Source: Verrucomicrobiales bacterium
GTDB taxonomy: Bacteria; Verrucomicrobiota; Verrucomicrobiia; Verrucomicrobiales; V1-33
Length of the DNA: 14,894 bases
Reading direction: 5' to 3'
Assembly (NCBI GenBank): GCA_023253575.1
Contig: JALRGB010000619.1
Location: forward strand, 1-14,894
Position numbers and translations under genes: made by a program
The notes under the pieces: model-generated
The model's database searches: none
The model's input: only the letters and a program-made list of their open reading frames with translations
What the model was told of the DNA's origin: nothing
Shown here: positions 1-6,865 of the stretch, in pieces
How the letters are laid out: every line of letters begins with the position of its first letter
Numbering within the stretch: the stretch's first letter is position 1

Positions 1-281
1 GCACTCTCAGGCTTCGCGGCACTCCCCGGTTTCGCCGCATTCCCCGGTTTCGCGGCACCCACGAGAGAGGCCGGCGCTGGCGCTGGCGCTGGCGTCTTAT
101 CCGCATTCCAGAAAGCCAATTTTTTGGGTGTGGCGGAGAACCGGCTCATCCATCCAGGCTTGGCTTGTTCTACCGGGGGCGGCTCTGCAGGTTTAGGAGC
201 CGCAGCGGCCACTCCTGCGCAGAGGATAAGACCGGCGGTTGCGCCGAGGAACGGACAGGCGGGAGCGGGCGGGCGATTCAT
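1..281 (-). CDS. Secreted Ala/Pro/Lys-rich protein, 5' part only
   Basis: I do not recognise this gene; only its first 93 codons are in the window, and it continues past the left edge. Reading from ATG at 281, the protein begins MNRPPAPACPFLGATAG and has a hydrophobic stretch (about residues 12-27) ending in an alanine run before PKPAEPPP, which looks like a signal peptide cleaved after Ala. A short segment GWMSRFSATPKKLAFWNAD follows, then a PAPAPAPA tract encoded by a 6-bp repeat, then three 18-bp units encoding AAKPGN / AAKPGS / AAKPES. It lies 124 bp downstream of the GT9 gene on the same strand and could be the last gene of that cluster. There is no Shine-Dalgarno sequence before the start. 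It is probably a periplasmic or envelope protein with a flexible Lys/Pro/Ala region; the function is unknown. Confidence 0.6.
   Translation of the reverse strand, partial: MNRPPAPACPFLGATAGLILCAGVAAAAPKPAEPPPVEQAKPGWMSRFSATPKKLAFWNADKTPAPAPAPASLVGAAKPGNAAKPGSAAKPES
3..56. repeat. Three tandem 18-bp coding repeats
   Basis: Units at 3-20, 21-38 and 39-56 differ by only a few bases. On the minus strand they encode the hexapeptides AAKPGN, AAKPGS and AAKPES. The repeat may continue beyond the left edge. Confidence 0.75.
72..94. repeat. Hexanucleotide (ggcgct) repeat in coding sequence
   Basis: Nearly four in-frame copies of a 6-bp unit encode the alternating Pro-Ala tract of the partial secreted protein. 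A 6-bp unit keeps frame, so copy changes would alter linker length without breaking the gene. Confidence 0.7.
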
Positions 282-405
282 GGCAGCAACAAAAAGGACG
301 GGATATGAGTTTAGGCGGGATCCGTCGGAGTGACAAGCCTCGTCCTCGCCAATTTCCCTGCAAAGAAGAACCGCCCGCCGCCCGCTCACCACCAGACCCG
401 GCCGA

Positions 406-1461
406 TCAATCACTTACCGCCCGCACTTTTCCCGCCACGAAATCAGCCAGCAGCCGCAACGCCGCCGGGTCCAGCCCGCCCGTTTGCCCGGCCAACGCAT
501 CATCCACTTCGTGCCGTCGCAGGATGCGCCCAGCCTTCCATACCCACGCCCCGGGATCATACGGCCCTACCTTGCGCGGATCAGACCATGTATGCAGTCC
601 CAGCAACGGCCGCCGCAAGGCACTGGCCAAGTGCATCGGCCCGCTGTCGACACTGACGACAAAACTAGCCCGTCGCAGCAAGCCGATCAATTGTAGCAAC
701 GTGGTGGCATTGACCAAATTGATCACAGACTCAGGCAGCGCCCGTGGAGGCGGCTCATCGGTGCGCCCAACGACCACAACCGGAAACTCCCGCCACACCT
801 CAGCCATCGCCACTACCCCCTCCCACCCCAGTGACTTGCCCGCCCCCCGCGCAAACGGATGCAACACCACAAATCCTTCCGCAGGCCATCCCGGTCTCAC
901 CTCCCCCGCCGGCAGCCAGTCGCCAGCCACCGCCGCCGCCGAATCACACCCGGGCTCCAAAGCACGCACCAAACCCAAATACCGATCAACCGCGTGTCGC
1001 ACCCGCGCCTCCCCCGCCGACGGCCCGACGCTCGCCGTATGAAAAAACCTCGAACCCTCCCGGGCATCATCTAGCCCGAGGATGCACCGAGCCCCGCTGC
1101 CGCGAGCCAGCCAAGCGCTCCGCAGCAACCCTTGAAAATCCAGCGCCAGTCTGACCTGTAGCGGAGCCAAGCTCTGCGCGTAAGCTTTAAACCACTGTCG
1201 TGACCGCCATAACCCACGAACTCCACGGAAATCGCCGCGGGGAAAAACAATCACACTTTCGAGAAGCGGACAACCCTCCAGCACCGGAGCCCATTCTCGA
1301 TTCACCACCCAGTGCAGCCGGAGCTGCGGCCACCCCTGCCGCAGCCAAGCCACCGCCGGTAGCGTGTGCACCACGTCACCCAGAGAACTTGGCTTGATGA
1401 TGACAACATCACCCGCGGCCCCCGGGGGCAACAGTGCAGATATCAGAGCCGGCGTCATCAT
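406..1461 (-). CDS. Glycosyltransferase family 9 (heptosyltransferase-like)
   Basis: GT9 enzymes such as WaaC and WaaF transfer heptose from ADP-heptose onto the lipopolysaccharide inner core at the cytoplasmic face of the inner membrane. The protein has 351 residues, normal for the family. The N-terminal motif KPSSLGDVVHTLPA (residues 23-36) matches the WaaC signature KTSSMGDVLHTLPA; Asp29 aligns with the WaaC catalytic Asp13. The second Rossmann domain carries SVDSGPMHLASAL (268-280) and then WSDPRKVGPY (290-299), the donor-binding region. The start is a double ATG (1461/1458) without a Shine-Dalgarno sequence, so either Met is possible; 10-15 extra residues precede the usual family start. 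It lies 30 bp after the phosphoesterase stop, so co-transcription is likely. It resembles WaaC more than WaaF, but the acceptor sugar cannot be read from sequence, and other GT9 roles are possible. Confidence 0.9.
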   Translation of the reverse strand: MMTPALISALLPPGAAGDVVIIKPSSLGDVVHTLPAVAWLRQGWPQLRLHWVVNREWAPVLEGCPLLESVIVFPRGDFRGVRGLWRSRQWFKAYAQSLAPLQVRLALDFQGLLRSAWLARGSGARCILGLDDAREGSRFFHTASVGPSAGEARVRHAVDRYLGLVRALEPGCDSAAAVAGDWLPAGEVRPGWPAEGFVVLHPFARGAGKSLGWEGVVAMAEVWREFPVVVVGRTDEPPPRALPESVINLVNATTLLQLIGLLRRASFVVSVDSGPMHLASALRRPLLGLHTWSDPRKVGPYDPGAWVWKAGRILRRHEVDDALAGQTGGLDPAALRLLADFVAGKVRAVSD

Positions 1462-1491
1462 GGCGCATCACTGCACAAAACGGCCCGCCGT

Positions 1492-2214
1492 CTACTTCCC
1501 AAGCGCCAGCCGATCAGCCAACTGCACTGGTAGGCCGGCCGCCAAGATTTTCTTCTGCACCGCAACAATATCATATTCAACACGATGCAGAGAAATATGG
1601 CCTGTTGCCATATCGTAAAGAACATACGCCGCGCGCCAGTCACCATCCCGCGGCTGCCCCACACTCCCAACATTGACAAAATATTTACGGCCCGGCTCAA
1701 TCGTTAATTGAGTACCCTCCTCCACCGCCACCGCCAGTCCTTTCACGTAAAACCGCGGTACATGCGTGTGCCCGAAAAAACAAACCTGCGTGAATTGATA
1801 ACTGAAACTGGCCATGGCATCAAACTTGTTGAGTACGTACCCCCAGTTGGATGGACTGTCGAGACTGGCATGGACCACCGTAAAATCACGCACCTGCCGC
1901 ACCAACCGCAATTCACGCAGCCACTTTTTGTCATCATCGGTCAGATTCTCTCTGGTCCAAAGCAAGGCGGCTTGAGCCAGCGGATTCAAACCTATGATTT
2001 CCGTATCCGCACTGGCCTCCTCATCATGGTTTCCTTTGACCACCGGACAGGCCAGCCCCTGAATGCGGGCTACACACTCATGAGGATTGGCATTGTACCC
2101 CACCAAGTCGCCAATACAGACGTGATGAGCCGCACCACGCATGGCGGCATCGGCAAGAACCGCCTCGAGTGCTTCGAGATTGGCGTGAATATCACCCAGT
2201 ATGGCAAACTTCAT
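1492..2214 (-). CDS. Calcineurin-like metallophosphoesterase (YfcE/MJ0936-like)
   Basis: A 240-residue two-metal phosphoesterase of the family usually annotated as ApaH/PP2A-like or YfcE-like, whose members hydrolyse phosphomono- or phosphodiesters. All core motifs are visible in order: GDIHAN (Asp8, His10), GDLVGYN (Asp36), GNHDE (Asn62, His63), VVHAS (His115) and GHTH (His149, His151), followed by NVGSVGQPRDGD. The metal-binding set is complete, so the enzyme should be active; the natural substrate cannot be predicted. The length fits a single-domain cytosolic enzyme with no signal peptide. The start is ATG at 2214, immediately before the first beta strand (MKFAILGD), which is the usual family start; no Shine-Dalgarno sequence precedes it. 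It sits 95 bp after the pseudouridine synthase and 30 bp before the GT9 gene, all on one strand, so a housekeeping operon is likely. Confidence 0.92.
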   Translation of the reverse strand: MKFAILGDIHANLEALEAVLADAAMRGAAHHVCIGDLVGYNANPHECVARIQGLACPVVKGNHDEEASADTEIIGLNPLAQAALLWTRENLTDDDKKWLRELRLVRQVRDFTVVHASLDSPSNWGYVLNKFDAMASFSYQFTQVCFFGHTHVPRFYVKGLAVAVEEGTQLTIEPGRKYFVNVGSVGQPRDGDWRAAYVLYDMATGHISLHRVEYDIVAVQKKILAAGLPVQLADRLALGK

Positions 2215-2309
2215 CGATGAGATGGAAAAAATGAGCTAAAAGAAGCAGCTTTCACACGGCCCGGCGCATTGCAAGAGAGGAATCACCCGCTGACAGTGCG
2301 GGCGCGCGC

Positions 2310-3245
2310 TCACCCCCCAGGCTGGAACCCGGCCGGAAGAAAGGGCGCAAATTCCGCAGTCAGCGGCGCTTCCCACACTAGGCGTTGGCCGCTGCGGGGA
2401 TGCGTGAAACCAAGCCTCCACGCATGCAACATCAGCCGCGGCACCCGCACCAGCTGTCGCACTGGCCGCGCATACACTTCATCCCCCAACAGCGGGTGCC
2501 CAAGGCTCTTCAAGTGAACCCGGATCTGGTGCGTGCGGCCAGTATGTAAATGACACCGGACCAACGACCAGTGCGCCCCCGCATGCACCACTTCATAATC
2601 GGTCACCGCATGACGGCCTTTATCGGCAGCCACCACCGCCATCTGTACCCGGTTGCCCGGATTGCGGGCCAGGTGATTCTCAATCCGGCCCGCCCGCGGC
2701 TGCGGCACTCCCTGCACCACCGCATAATAAATCTTTTCCGTCTCACGCCCCGCAAATTGCGCACTCAATGCCGCATGCGTCACATCATTGCGTGCCACCA
2801 CCAGACAACCGCTCGTTTCTTTGTCCAGCCGGTGCACAATCCCCGGCCGCTGCTCCCCCCCAATCGTCGAAAGTGGCCCAAAATAATGCAACAGCGCGTT
2901 GACTAGGGTCCCATCCTCATGCCCAGCCCCCGGGTGCACCACCATGCCGCTCGCCTTGTTCAGCACCGCGAGATCATCATCCACATGCAAAAATGACAAG
3001 GGCAAATCCTGCGCCACCGCCTCCACCGGCCGCGCCTCCGGCACCGTCACGACCACTTCCTCCCCACCCGCCAGCACCTGGCTCGGCTTCACTACACGCC
3101 CGTCCACCCGAATCGCCCCCTCCTTGATCAACGCCGCCACCCGCGAACGCGAAATCCCCTCCACTTTCTCCGCCACCAAACGATCAAGTCGCACCCCGCA
3201 AGCAGTGGCATCCGTCAGAAAACAAATAGGCTCAGCGTCGCTCAT
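2310..3245 (-). CDS. rluD: RluA-family 23S rRNA pseudouridine synthase (RluD-like)
   Basis: It isomerises uridines to pseudouridine in large-subunit rRNA; RluD acts on helix 69. The 311-residue protein has an N-terminal S4 RNA-binding domain (about 16-66, with DRLVAEKVEGISRSRV) followed by the catalytic domain. The signature HRLDKETSG lies at 138-146, with catalytic Asp141, and GRTHQIRVHL at 236-245 matches the conserved C-terminal motif. The architecture (S4 plus RluA core, about 310-325 residues) fits RluD better than RluA, which lacks S4. RluC shares the architecture, so the symbol is a best guess. The start is ATG at 3245; no Shine-Dalgarno sequence is visible. It is probably the first gene of the leftward cluster with the phosphoesterase and GT9 genes, and it is divergent from nagA. 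Confidence 0.9.
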   Translation of the reverse strand: MSDAEPICFLTDATACGVRLDRLVAEKVEGISRSRVAALIKEGAIRVDGRVVKPSQVLAGGEEVVVTVPEARPVEAVAQDLPLSFLHVDDDLAVLNKASGMVVHPGAGHEDGTLVNALLHYFGPLSTIGGEQRPGIVHRLDKETSGCLVVARNDVTHAALSAQFAGRETEKIYYAVVQGVPQPRAGRIENHLARNPGNRVQMAVVAADKGRHAVTDYEVVHAGAHWSLVRCHLHTGRTHQIRVHLKSLGHPLLGDEVYARPVRQLVRVPRLMLHAWRLGFTHPRSGQRLVWEAPLTAEFAPFLPAGFQPGG

Positions 3246-3317
3246 GCAGCAATAATTCAGAAAAAACCAGTCCCATCATCATACAGCAAAGCACCACCAC
3301 CGCCTTTCTTCGAAAAT

Positions 3318-3337
3318 CTTTTTCTTGTGAGAAAAAG
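3318..3337. promoter_or_regulatory. Perfect 8-bp hairpin abutting the nagA start
   Basis: The arms ctttttct (3318-3325) and agaaaaag (3330-3337) pair perfectly around a 4-base loop, ending two bases before the ATG at 3340. The 3' arm holds the only purine-rich, Shine-Dalgarno-like stretch upstream of nagA. Folding could hide it or, if the real start is 3361, place the hairpin in the leader. The stem is AT-rich and weak. In the opposite orientation it would fall upstream of rluD. Confidence 0.35.
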
Positions 3338-3339
3338 AA

Positions 3340-4524
3340 ATGTCCTCTCTGCTCCAAAGAATGAGAAACCACATAATCATCAAAAATTGTCGCGTCATCT
3401 CCCCAGGCTTGGATCTAGACCGGGCCACCGTGGAAGTAGAGGACGGCCAGATCAAGCGCGTGCTCGGCCCCGAAAACCAGCCGCCACCCGCAGAATACGT
3501 CGCCACCCCCACCCACGACGCCCACGGCGCCCTCCTGATGCCTGGATTTATCGACATCCATACCCACGGCGCCATGGGGGCCGACACCTGCGACGGTACC
3601 GAAACAGCCGTGCGCACCATCGCCATGGCCAAACTGCGCGAAGGCGTTACCACATTCCTGCCGACCACCCTCACCCTGCCCCTGCCCAACCTGATGGCCG
3701 CAGCGCGCGCCGTGGCCGCCTACCGACACAACATGGACGGCGCCCAAACTCCAGGCCTGCACATCGAGGGCCCATTCCTCAACCCCAGATTCATTGGCGC
3801 CCAAAATCCAGCCTTCGTTCGCCCCCCGGACGCCACAGAAATTTTTGCCCTTCAGGAAATCACCCCAGTCCTCATCGTTTCCATCGCCACCGAAATGCCC
3901 GGTGGAGTCGATTTCGTCAACACCATGACCAAGGCCGGAATCACCACTAGCCTAGCCCACACCGCCGCCACCCGTGAGGACTTTCTCGCCGCCAAAACCG
4001 CCGGCCTCACCCACCTGACCCACTTTTGCTGCCAGCAATCACCTCTGCACCACCGCGCCCTCGGCGTCGTTGGCTCCGGTCTCCTCGATGACGACGTCCG
4101 CCTCGAAATCATCAGCGACACCATCCACCTCAACCCGGATATGCTCCGGCTCGTCTTTAAAATCAAACCTCTCCGCCAGCTCATGCTCATCACCGATTCC
4201 ATGGCCGCCTCCGGCCTAGGCGATGGCACCTTCAACCTCGGTGGATTGGATGTCACCGTGCACAAGGGCGTGGCCCGCCTGTCCCCGGAAACCCTCGCCG
4301 GAAGCACCCTCAAATTTAATGAAGGCCTGAAACACGCCGCCCACCTCTCCGGCGCACCACTCAGTGAACTCGTCGCCACCACCTCGTGGAATCAAGCCCA
4401 GTCACTCGGCCTCCCAAAAGTCGGCAAAATCGAGCCCGGCTTCGCCGCTGACTTCGTCCTGCTCGACCATGACTTCGCGGTGAAATCGACATGGATCGCT
4501 GGCACTCAACGGTTCGCTGCTTAA
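3340..4524 (+). CDS. nagA: N-acetylglucosamine-6-phosphate deacetylase
   Basis: It removes the acetyl group from GlcNAc-6-phosphate, giving GlcN-6-phosphate and acetate, in the cytosolic route for GlcNAc use and cell-wall recycling. The protein has 394 residues, slightly long for the family. Visible motifs: PGFIDIHTHG (68-77; metal ligands His74, His76), GLHIEGPF (139-146; Glu143), LAHTA (His207), THFC (His228), TIHLNPDM (His263) and TDSMAASG (Asp286). Glu143, His207 and His228 sit 12 residues after E. coli NagA Glu131, His195 and His216. Keeping HxH, unlike E. coli NagA, suggests a two-metal site. The segment HFCCQQSPLHHR replaces the usual Asn-containing HLFNAM or HFCNQM type loop, which could affect substrate binding. 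Two starts are possible: ATG 3340, with a purine-rich stretch in front, or ATG 3361 (MRNHIIIKN), which better fits the family N-terminus. It ends flush against the convergent acetyltransferase gene. Confidence 0.92.
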   Translation: MSSLLQRMRNHIIIKNCRVISPGLDLDRATVEVEDGQIKRVLGPENQPPPAEYVATPTHDAHGALLMPGFIDIHTHGAMGADTCDGTETAVRTIAMAKLREGVTTFLPTTLTLPLPNLMAAARAVAAYRHNMDGAQTPGLHIEGPFLNPRFIGAQNPAFVRPPDATEIFALQEITPVLIVSIATEMPGGVDFVNTMTKAGITTSLAHTAATREDFLAAKTAGLTHLTHFCCQQSPLHHRALGVVGSGLLDDDVRLEIISDTIHLNPDMLRLVFKIKPLRQLMLITDSMAASGLGDGTFNLGGLDVTVHKGVARLSPETLAGSTLKFNEGLKHAAHLSGAPLSELVATTSWNQAQSLGLPKVGKIEPGFAADFVLLDHDFAVKSTWIAGTQRFAA

Positions 4525-5658
4525 TTAGCCAGCACCCACTCCACGCGCCCCTCCCTCACCAGCCGGCGGAGCCGCCGCGTCGCGCCGGCGGTTCCAAGCG
4601 CATCGCCACACCCAAGCCAGCCCCATCGAGCACGCCGTCAGTACCAGCGCCGCCAGCCCCGTCAGCCACGGATCAAGAACCGGTCCGATCCAGCGGGCCG
4701 TGGGCACAAAATAAAGCAGCGAAAGATGGACAACATACAGCACCAGCGATTCCCGACCCGTCCACAACAGCCAACGAGGGACCGGCACACTCTGAGCCGC
4801 ACAGCGACACACCGAGGCCGCTAGCAACAGCCATCCCAATCGCTCTAGGAAAAATGTCGGATGACTCTTCGAAATAAAAGGAGGTGACGGCAAGGCCAGC
4901 AAAAGCAGACCCAGCACCGGCCAGCCCCAGAGCGGCACCCGCCACCGCGCCATCAATACTCCGGCCACCACAAAACCCGCCCACGGCACCAACGGAAATA
5001 GTGAGAGCCCCGACTGGTCAAACCACGCCTCCAACGGCCAAAATCCCGTGCCCAGCCCAGCCCGCTCAGCTGGTAGCGCCCCCCACCCAACCATGACCGC
5101 CGCCAACAACGACAGCGCTATTCCAGAGCGCCGCGGCAACCACTTCTCCAGCGCAATCACCGCCAATAACGTCACCGCCAAACACTGCAATACATCCACC
5201 CCGAAAAATAACCGCCACGTCGTGCCAGTTCCCGGCAGCGGCAAATGAATCAAATAACCTAACCCCAAAACCAATAATAGACGACGCAACGTGCGAACCG
5301 GCCAGCCGCGATCGCCACGGCCTTCCCGACGAATGAAACCGAGCCCGTGCGCATATCCGGCAATCCACAAAAAGGTGGGAGCCACCAACCCACTGACGTA
5401 AACCGAGCGGCCAAACATCTCCCCAGTCTTCCACTCCGGCGCCAGCAAGGTGTTGATCGTATGCGTCACTATCATACCGAGCACCGCCAGCCCGCGAATC
5501 GCGTCCAGCCAACTGTGTCGCTCGCCCGCCACTACCACCGGCGCTTCACCATTGGAAAAAGAATGCCCCATCCCCACAGCCAACCGCAAAGCACCCGCAT
5601 TGGAAAACAAAAATCCCAAGCTTCCGGAAATCAACGCCCCCAAACCCGATCCCATCAC
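4525..5658 (-). CDS. Heparan-alpha-glucosaminide N-acetyltransferase-like membrane protein (NagX/DUF1624-type)
   Basis: This is a polytopic inner-membrane protein of the HGSNAT_cat/DUF1624 family, which includes the human lysosomal enzyme that acetylates glucosamine and the bacterial NagX proteins found in GlcNAc-use clusters. The family signature is near the N-terminus, SWLDAIRGLAVLGMIVTH (49-66), with Asp52, Arg55 and His66. Several hydrophobic helices follow, with loop motifs such as LWIAGYAHGLG and a late ESLVLYVVHLSLLYF. It ends in a basic, Ala/Gly-rich tail. The longest frame opens with GTG at 5658 followed at once by ATG; ATG at 5571 (MGHSFSNGEAP) would leave about 20 residues before the signature and fits the family better. 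Its stop (4525-4527) directly abuts the nagA stop from the other strand. The neighbourhood suggests an amino-sugar substrate, but YeiB-like transport-associated roles cannot be excluded. Confidence 0.8.
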   Translation of the reverse strand: MMGSGLGALISGSLGFLFSNAGALRLAVGMGHSFSNGEAPVVVAGERHSWLDAIRGLAVLGMIVTHTINTLLAPEWKTGEMFGRSVYVSGLVAPTFLWIAGYAHGLGFIRREGRGDRGWPVRTLRRLLLVLGLGYLIHLPLPGTGTTWRLFFGVDVLQCLAVTLLAVIALEKWLPRRSGIALSLLAAVMVGWGALPAERAGLGTGFWPLEAWFDQSGLSLFPLVPWAGFVVAGVLMARWRVPLWGWPVLGLLLLALPSPPFISKSHPTFFLERLGWLLLAASVCRCAAQSVPVPRWLLWTGRESLVLYVVHLSLLYFVPTARWIGPVLDPWLTGLAALVLTACSMGLAWVWRCAWNRRRDAAAPPAGEGGARGVGAG

Positions 5659-5767
5659 CCGTCAAAATCGCCACCCCAGAATCATCCGAAGTTTTTTGTT
5701 TTCAGCCACCCAGACGGCCCGTAAACTCTCTTTACCCCCCTCTCACTCACAATTTTAGACCACGCTC

Positions 5768-6844
5768 ATGGGACTCCTGGATTTTATCAAAGGTGAACTG
5801 CTCGAAATCATCGAGTGGAACGACGACTCGCGCGACACCATCTCCTGGCGCTTCCCCGACGAGGACAAAGCCATCAAGAACGGAGCTCAACTCATCGTCA
5901 GGGAATCACAAACCGCCCAGTTCGTCAGCACCGGCCAGTTCGCCGATGTTTTTGCATCCGGAAAACACACTCTCACCACCCAGAACATCCCCATCCTGTC
6001 ACGCCTCCAAGGATGGAAATATGGCTTTGAGTCGCCTTTCAAATGTGACATTTACTACGTCAATACCCGGCTCTTCACCGGTAACAAATGGGGTACCAGC
6101 AACCCCATCATGCTCCGAGATGCCGACTTCGGCGTCGTCCGTTTGCGCGGATTCGGCACCTATGACTTTCGCGTAGTCAATGTGCCCGTTTTCCTCAAAG
6201 AAGTCGCCGGCACCGATCACAATTTCCGCCTCGATGAATTCTCCGACACCATGCGCTCACGCATCGTCAGCGTGTTCTCCGACGCCCTCGCCACCGCCCA
6301 CCTGCCCGCCCTCGATGTGGCCTCGCGCTACAACGAGCTCGGCGACGCCCTGCTGCCACTCATTAATTCAGTCGTTTCCAGCAAATACGGCATCGAAATT
6401 ACCAGCTTCATCATCGAAAATATCTCGGTGCCGCCAGAGGTCGAGGCCGCTATCGACAAACGCTCCAGCATGTCCGTCATCGGCAACCTCAATGACTATG
6501 TCAAATTTCAGGCCGCCGAAAGCATGACCAAAGGAGGTACCGAGGGAGCCGGGGGAGCCGGCAGCGCCGCCCAAATGGCCGTAGGCTTCGCTCTAGCCCA
6601 GGAAATGATGAAAGGACTGCAATCCCCCACCCCTGCCGACGGAACCGCCACTCCCCCACCCCTGCCAGCCAGCCCGCCCGCCGCCAGTATCGACATCCTC
6701 ACCCCAGCCCAGATCGCCGAATCCCTCGGCGTCACCGAAGCCGACGTGCTCTCCACTCTCGAATCAGGTGAACTGAAAGGGAAAAAAATCGGAACCTCCT
6801 GGCGGATCACACGCGCCGCCTTCGACGCCTTCCTCGCCGAATAA
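5768..6844 (+). CDS. SPFH-domain protein (YdjI/COG4260-like) with C-terminal excisionase-like HTH
   Basis: The first 250 residues are a YdjI-type SPFH (stomatin/prohibitin-like) protein. It opens with MGLLDFIKGELLEIIEW and contains SWRFPDEDKAIKNGAQLIV (26-44), VFASGKHTL (61-69), IPILSRLQGWKYG (74-86) and a helix ending near VKFQAAES. There is no transmembrane segment; such proteins usually attach peripherally to membranes as oligomers. A Gly/Ala stretch (256-272) and a Pro-rich linker (288-304) lead to residues 310-356, which read like a binding-type helix-turn-helix: LTPAQIAESLGVTEADVL, then SGELKGKKIGTSWRI and AFDAFL. In many relatives this place holds a zinc ribbon instead. Here that function may be supplied by the next gene, a double zinc-ribbon protein 21 bp downstream. 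In Bacillus subtilis the homologous pair belongs to the pspA-ydjGHI envelope-stress operon. The start is ATG at 5768 with no Shine-Dalgarno sequence. Confidence 0.85.
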   Translation: MGLLDFIKGELLEIIEWNDDSRDTISWRFPDEDKAIKNGAQLIVRESQTAQFVSTGQFADVFASGKHTLTTQNIPILSRLQGWKYGFESPFKCDIYYVNTRLFTGNKWGTSNPIMLRDADFGVVRLRGFGTYDFRVVNVPVFLKEVAGTDHNFRLDEFSDTMRSRIVSVFSDALATAHLPALDVASRYNELGDALLPLINSVVSSKYGIEITSFIIENISVPPEVEAAIDKRSSMSVIGNLNDYVKFQAAESMTKGGTEGAGGAGSAAQMAVGFALAQEMMKGLQSPTPADGTATPPPLPASPPAASIDILTPAQIAESLGVTEADVLSTLESGELKGKKIGTSWRITRAAFDAFLAE

Positions 6845-6865
6845 CCGACGCCGCCCGGCCCCGTC

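Noticed and set aside
3..56. 18-bp repeats considered as a CRISPR-like array
   Set aside because: There are no spacers; the units are contiguous, in frame, and encode a Lys/Pro/Ala repeat.
239..1154. Long plus-strand open frames (239-1042, 744-1154) opposite the GT9 gene
   Set aside because: They are Pro/Arg/Ser-rich, have no domain-like pattern, and lie antisense to a gene with clear GT9 motifs. High GC explains the lack of stops.
1708..2220. Plus-strand 170-codon frame opposite the phosphoesterase
   Set aside because: The opposite strand carries every metallophosphoesterase motif; this frame shows none of its own.
2286..2302. cccgc/gcggg inverted repeat just after the rluD stop as a terminator
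   Set aside because: The stem is only 5 bp with a 7-base loop and no T-run, and the next gene on the same strand is only 95 bp from the rluD stop.
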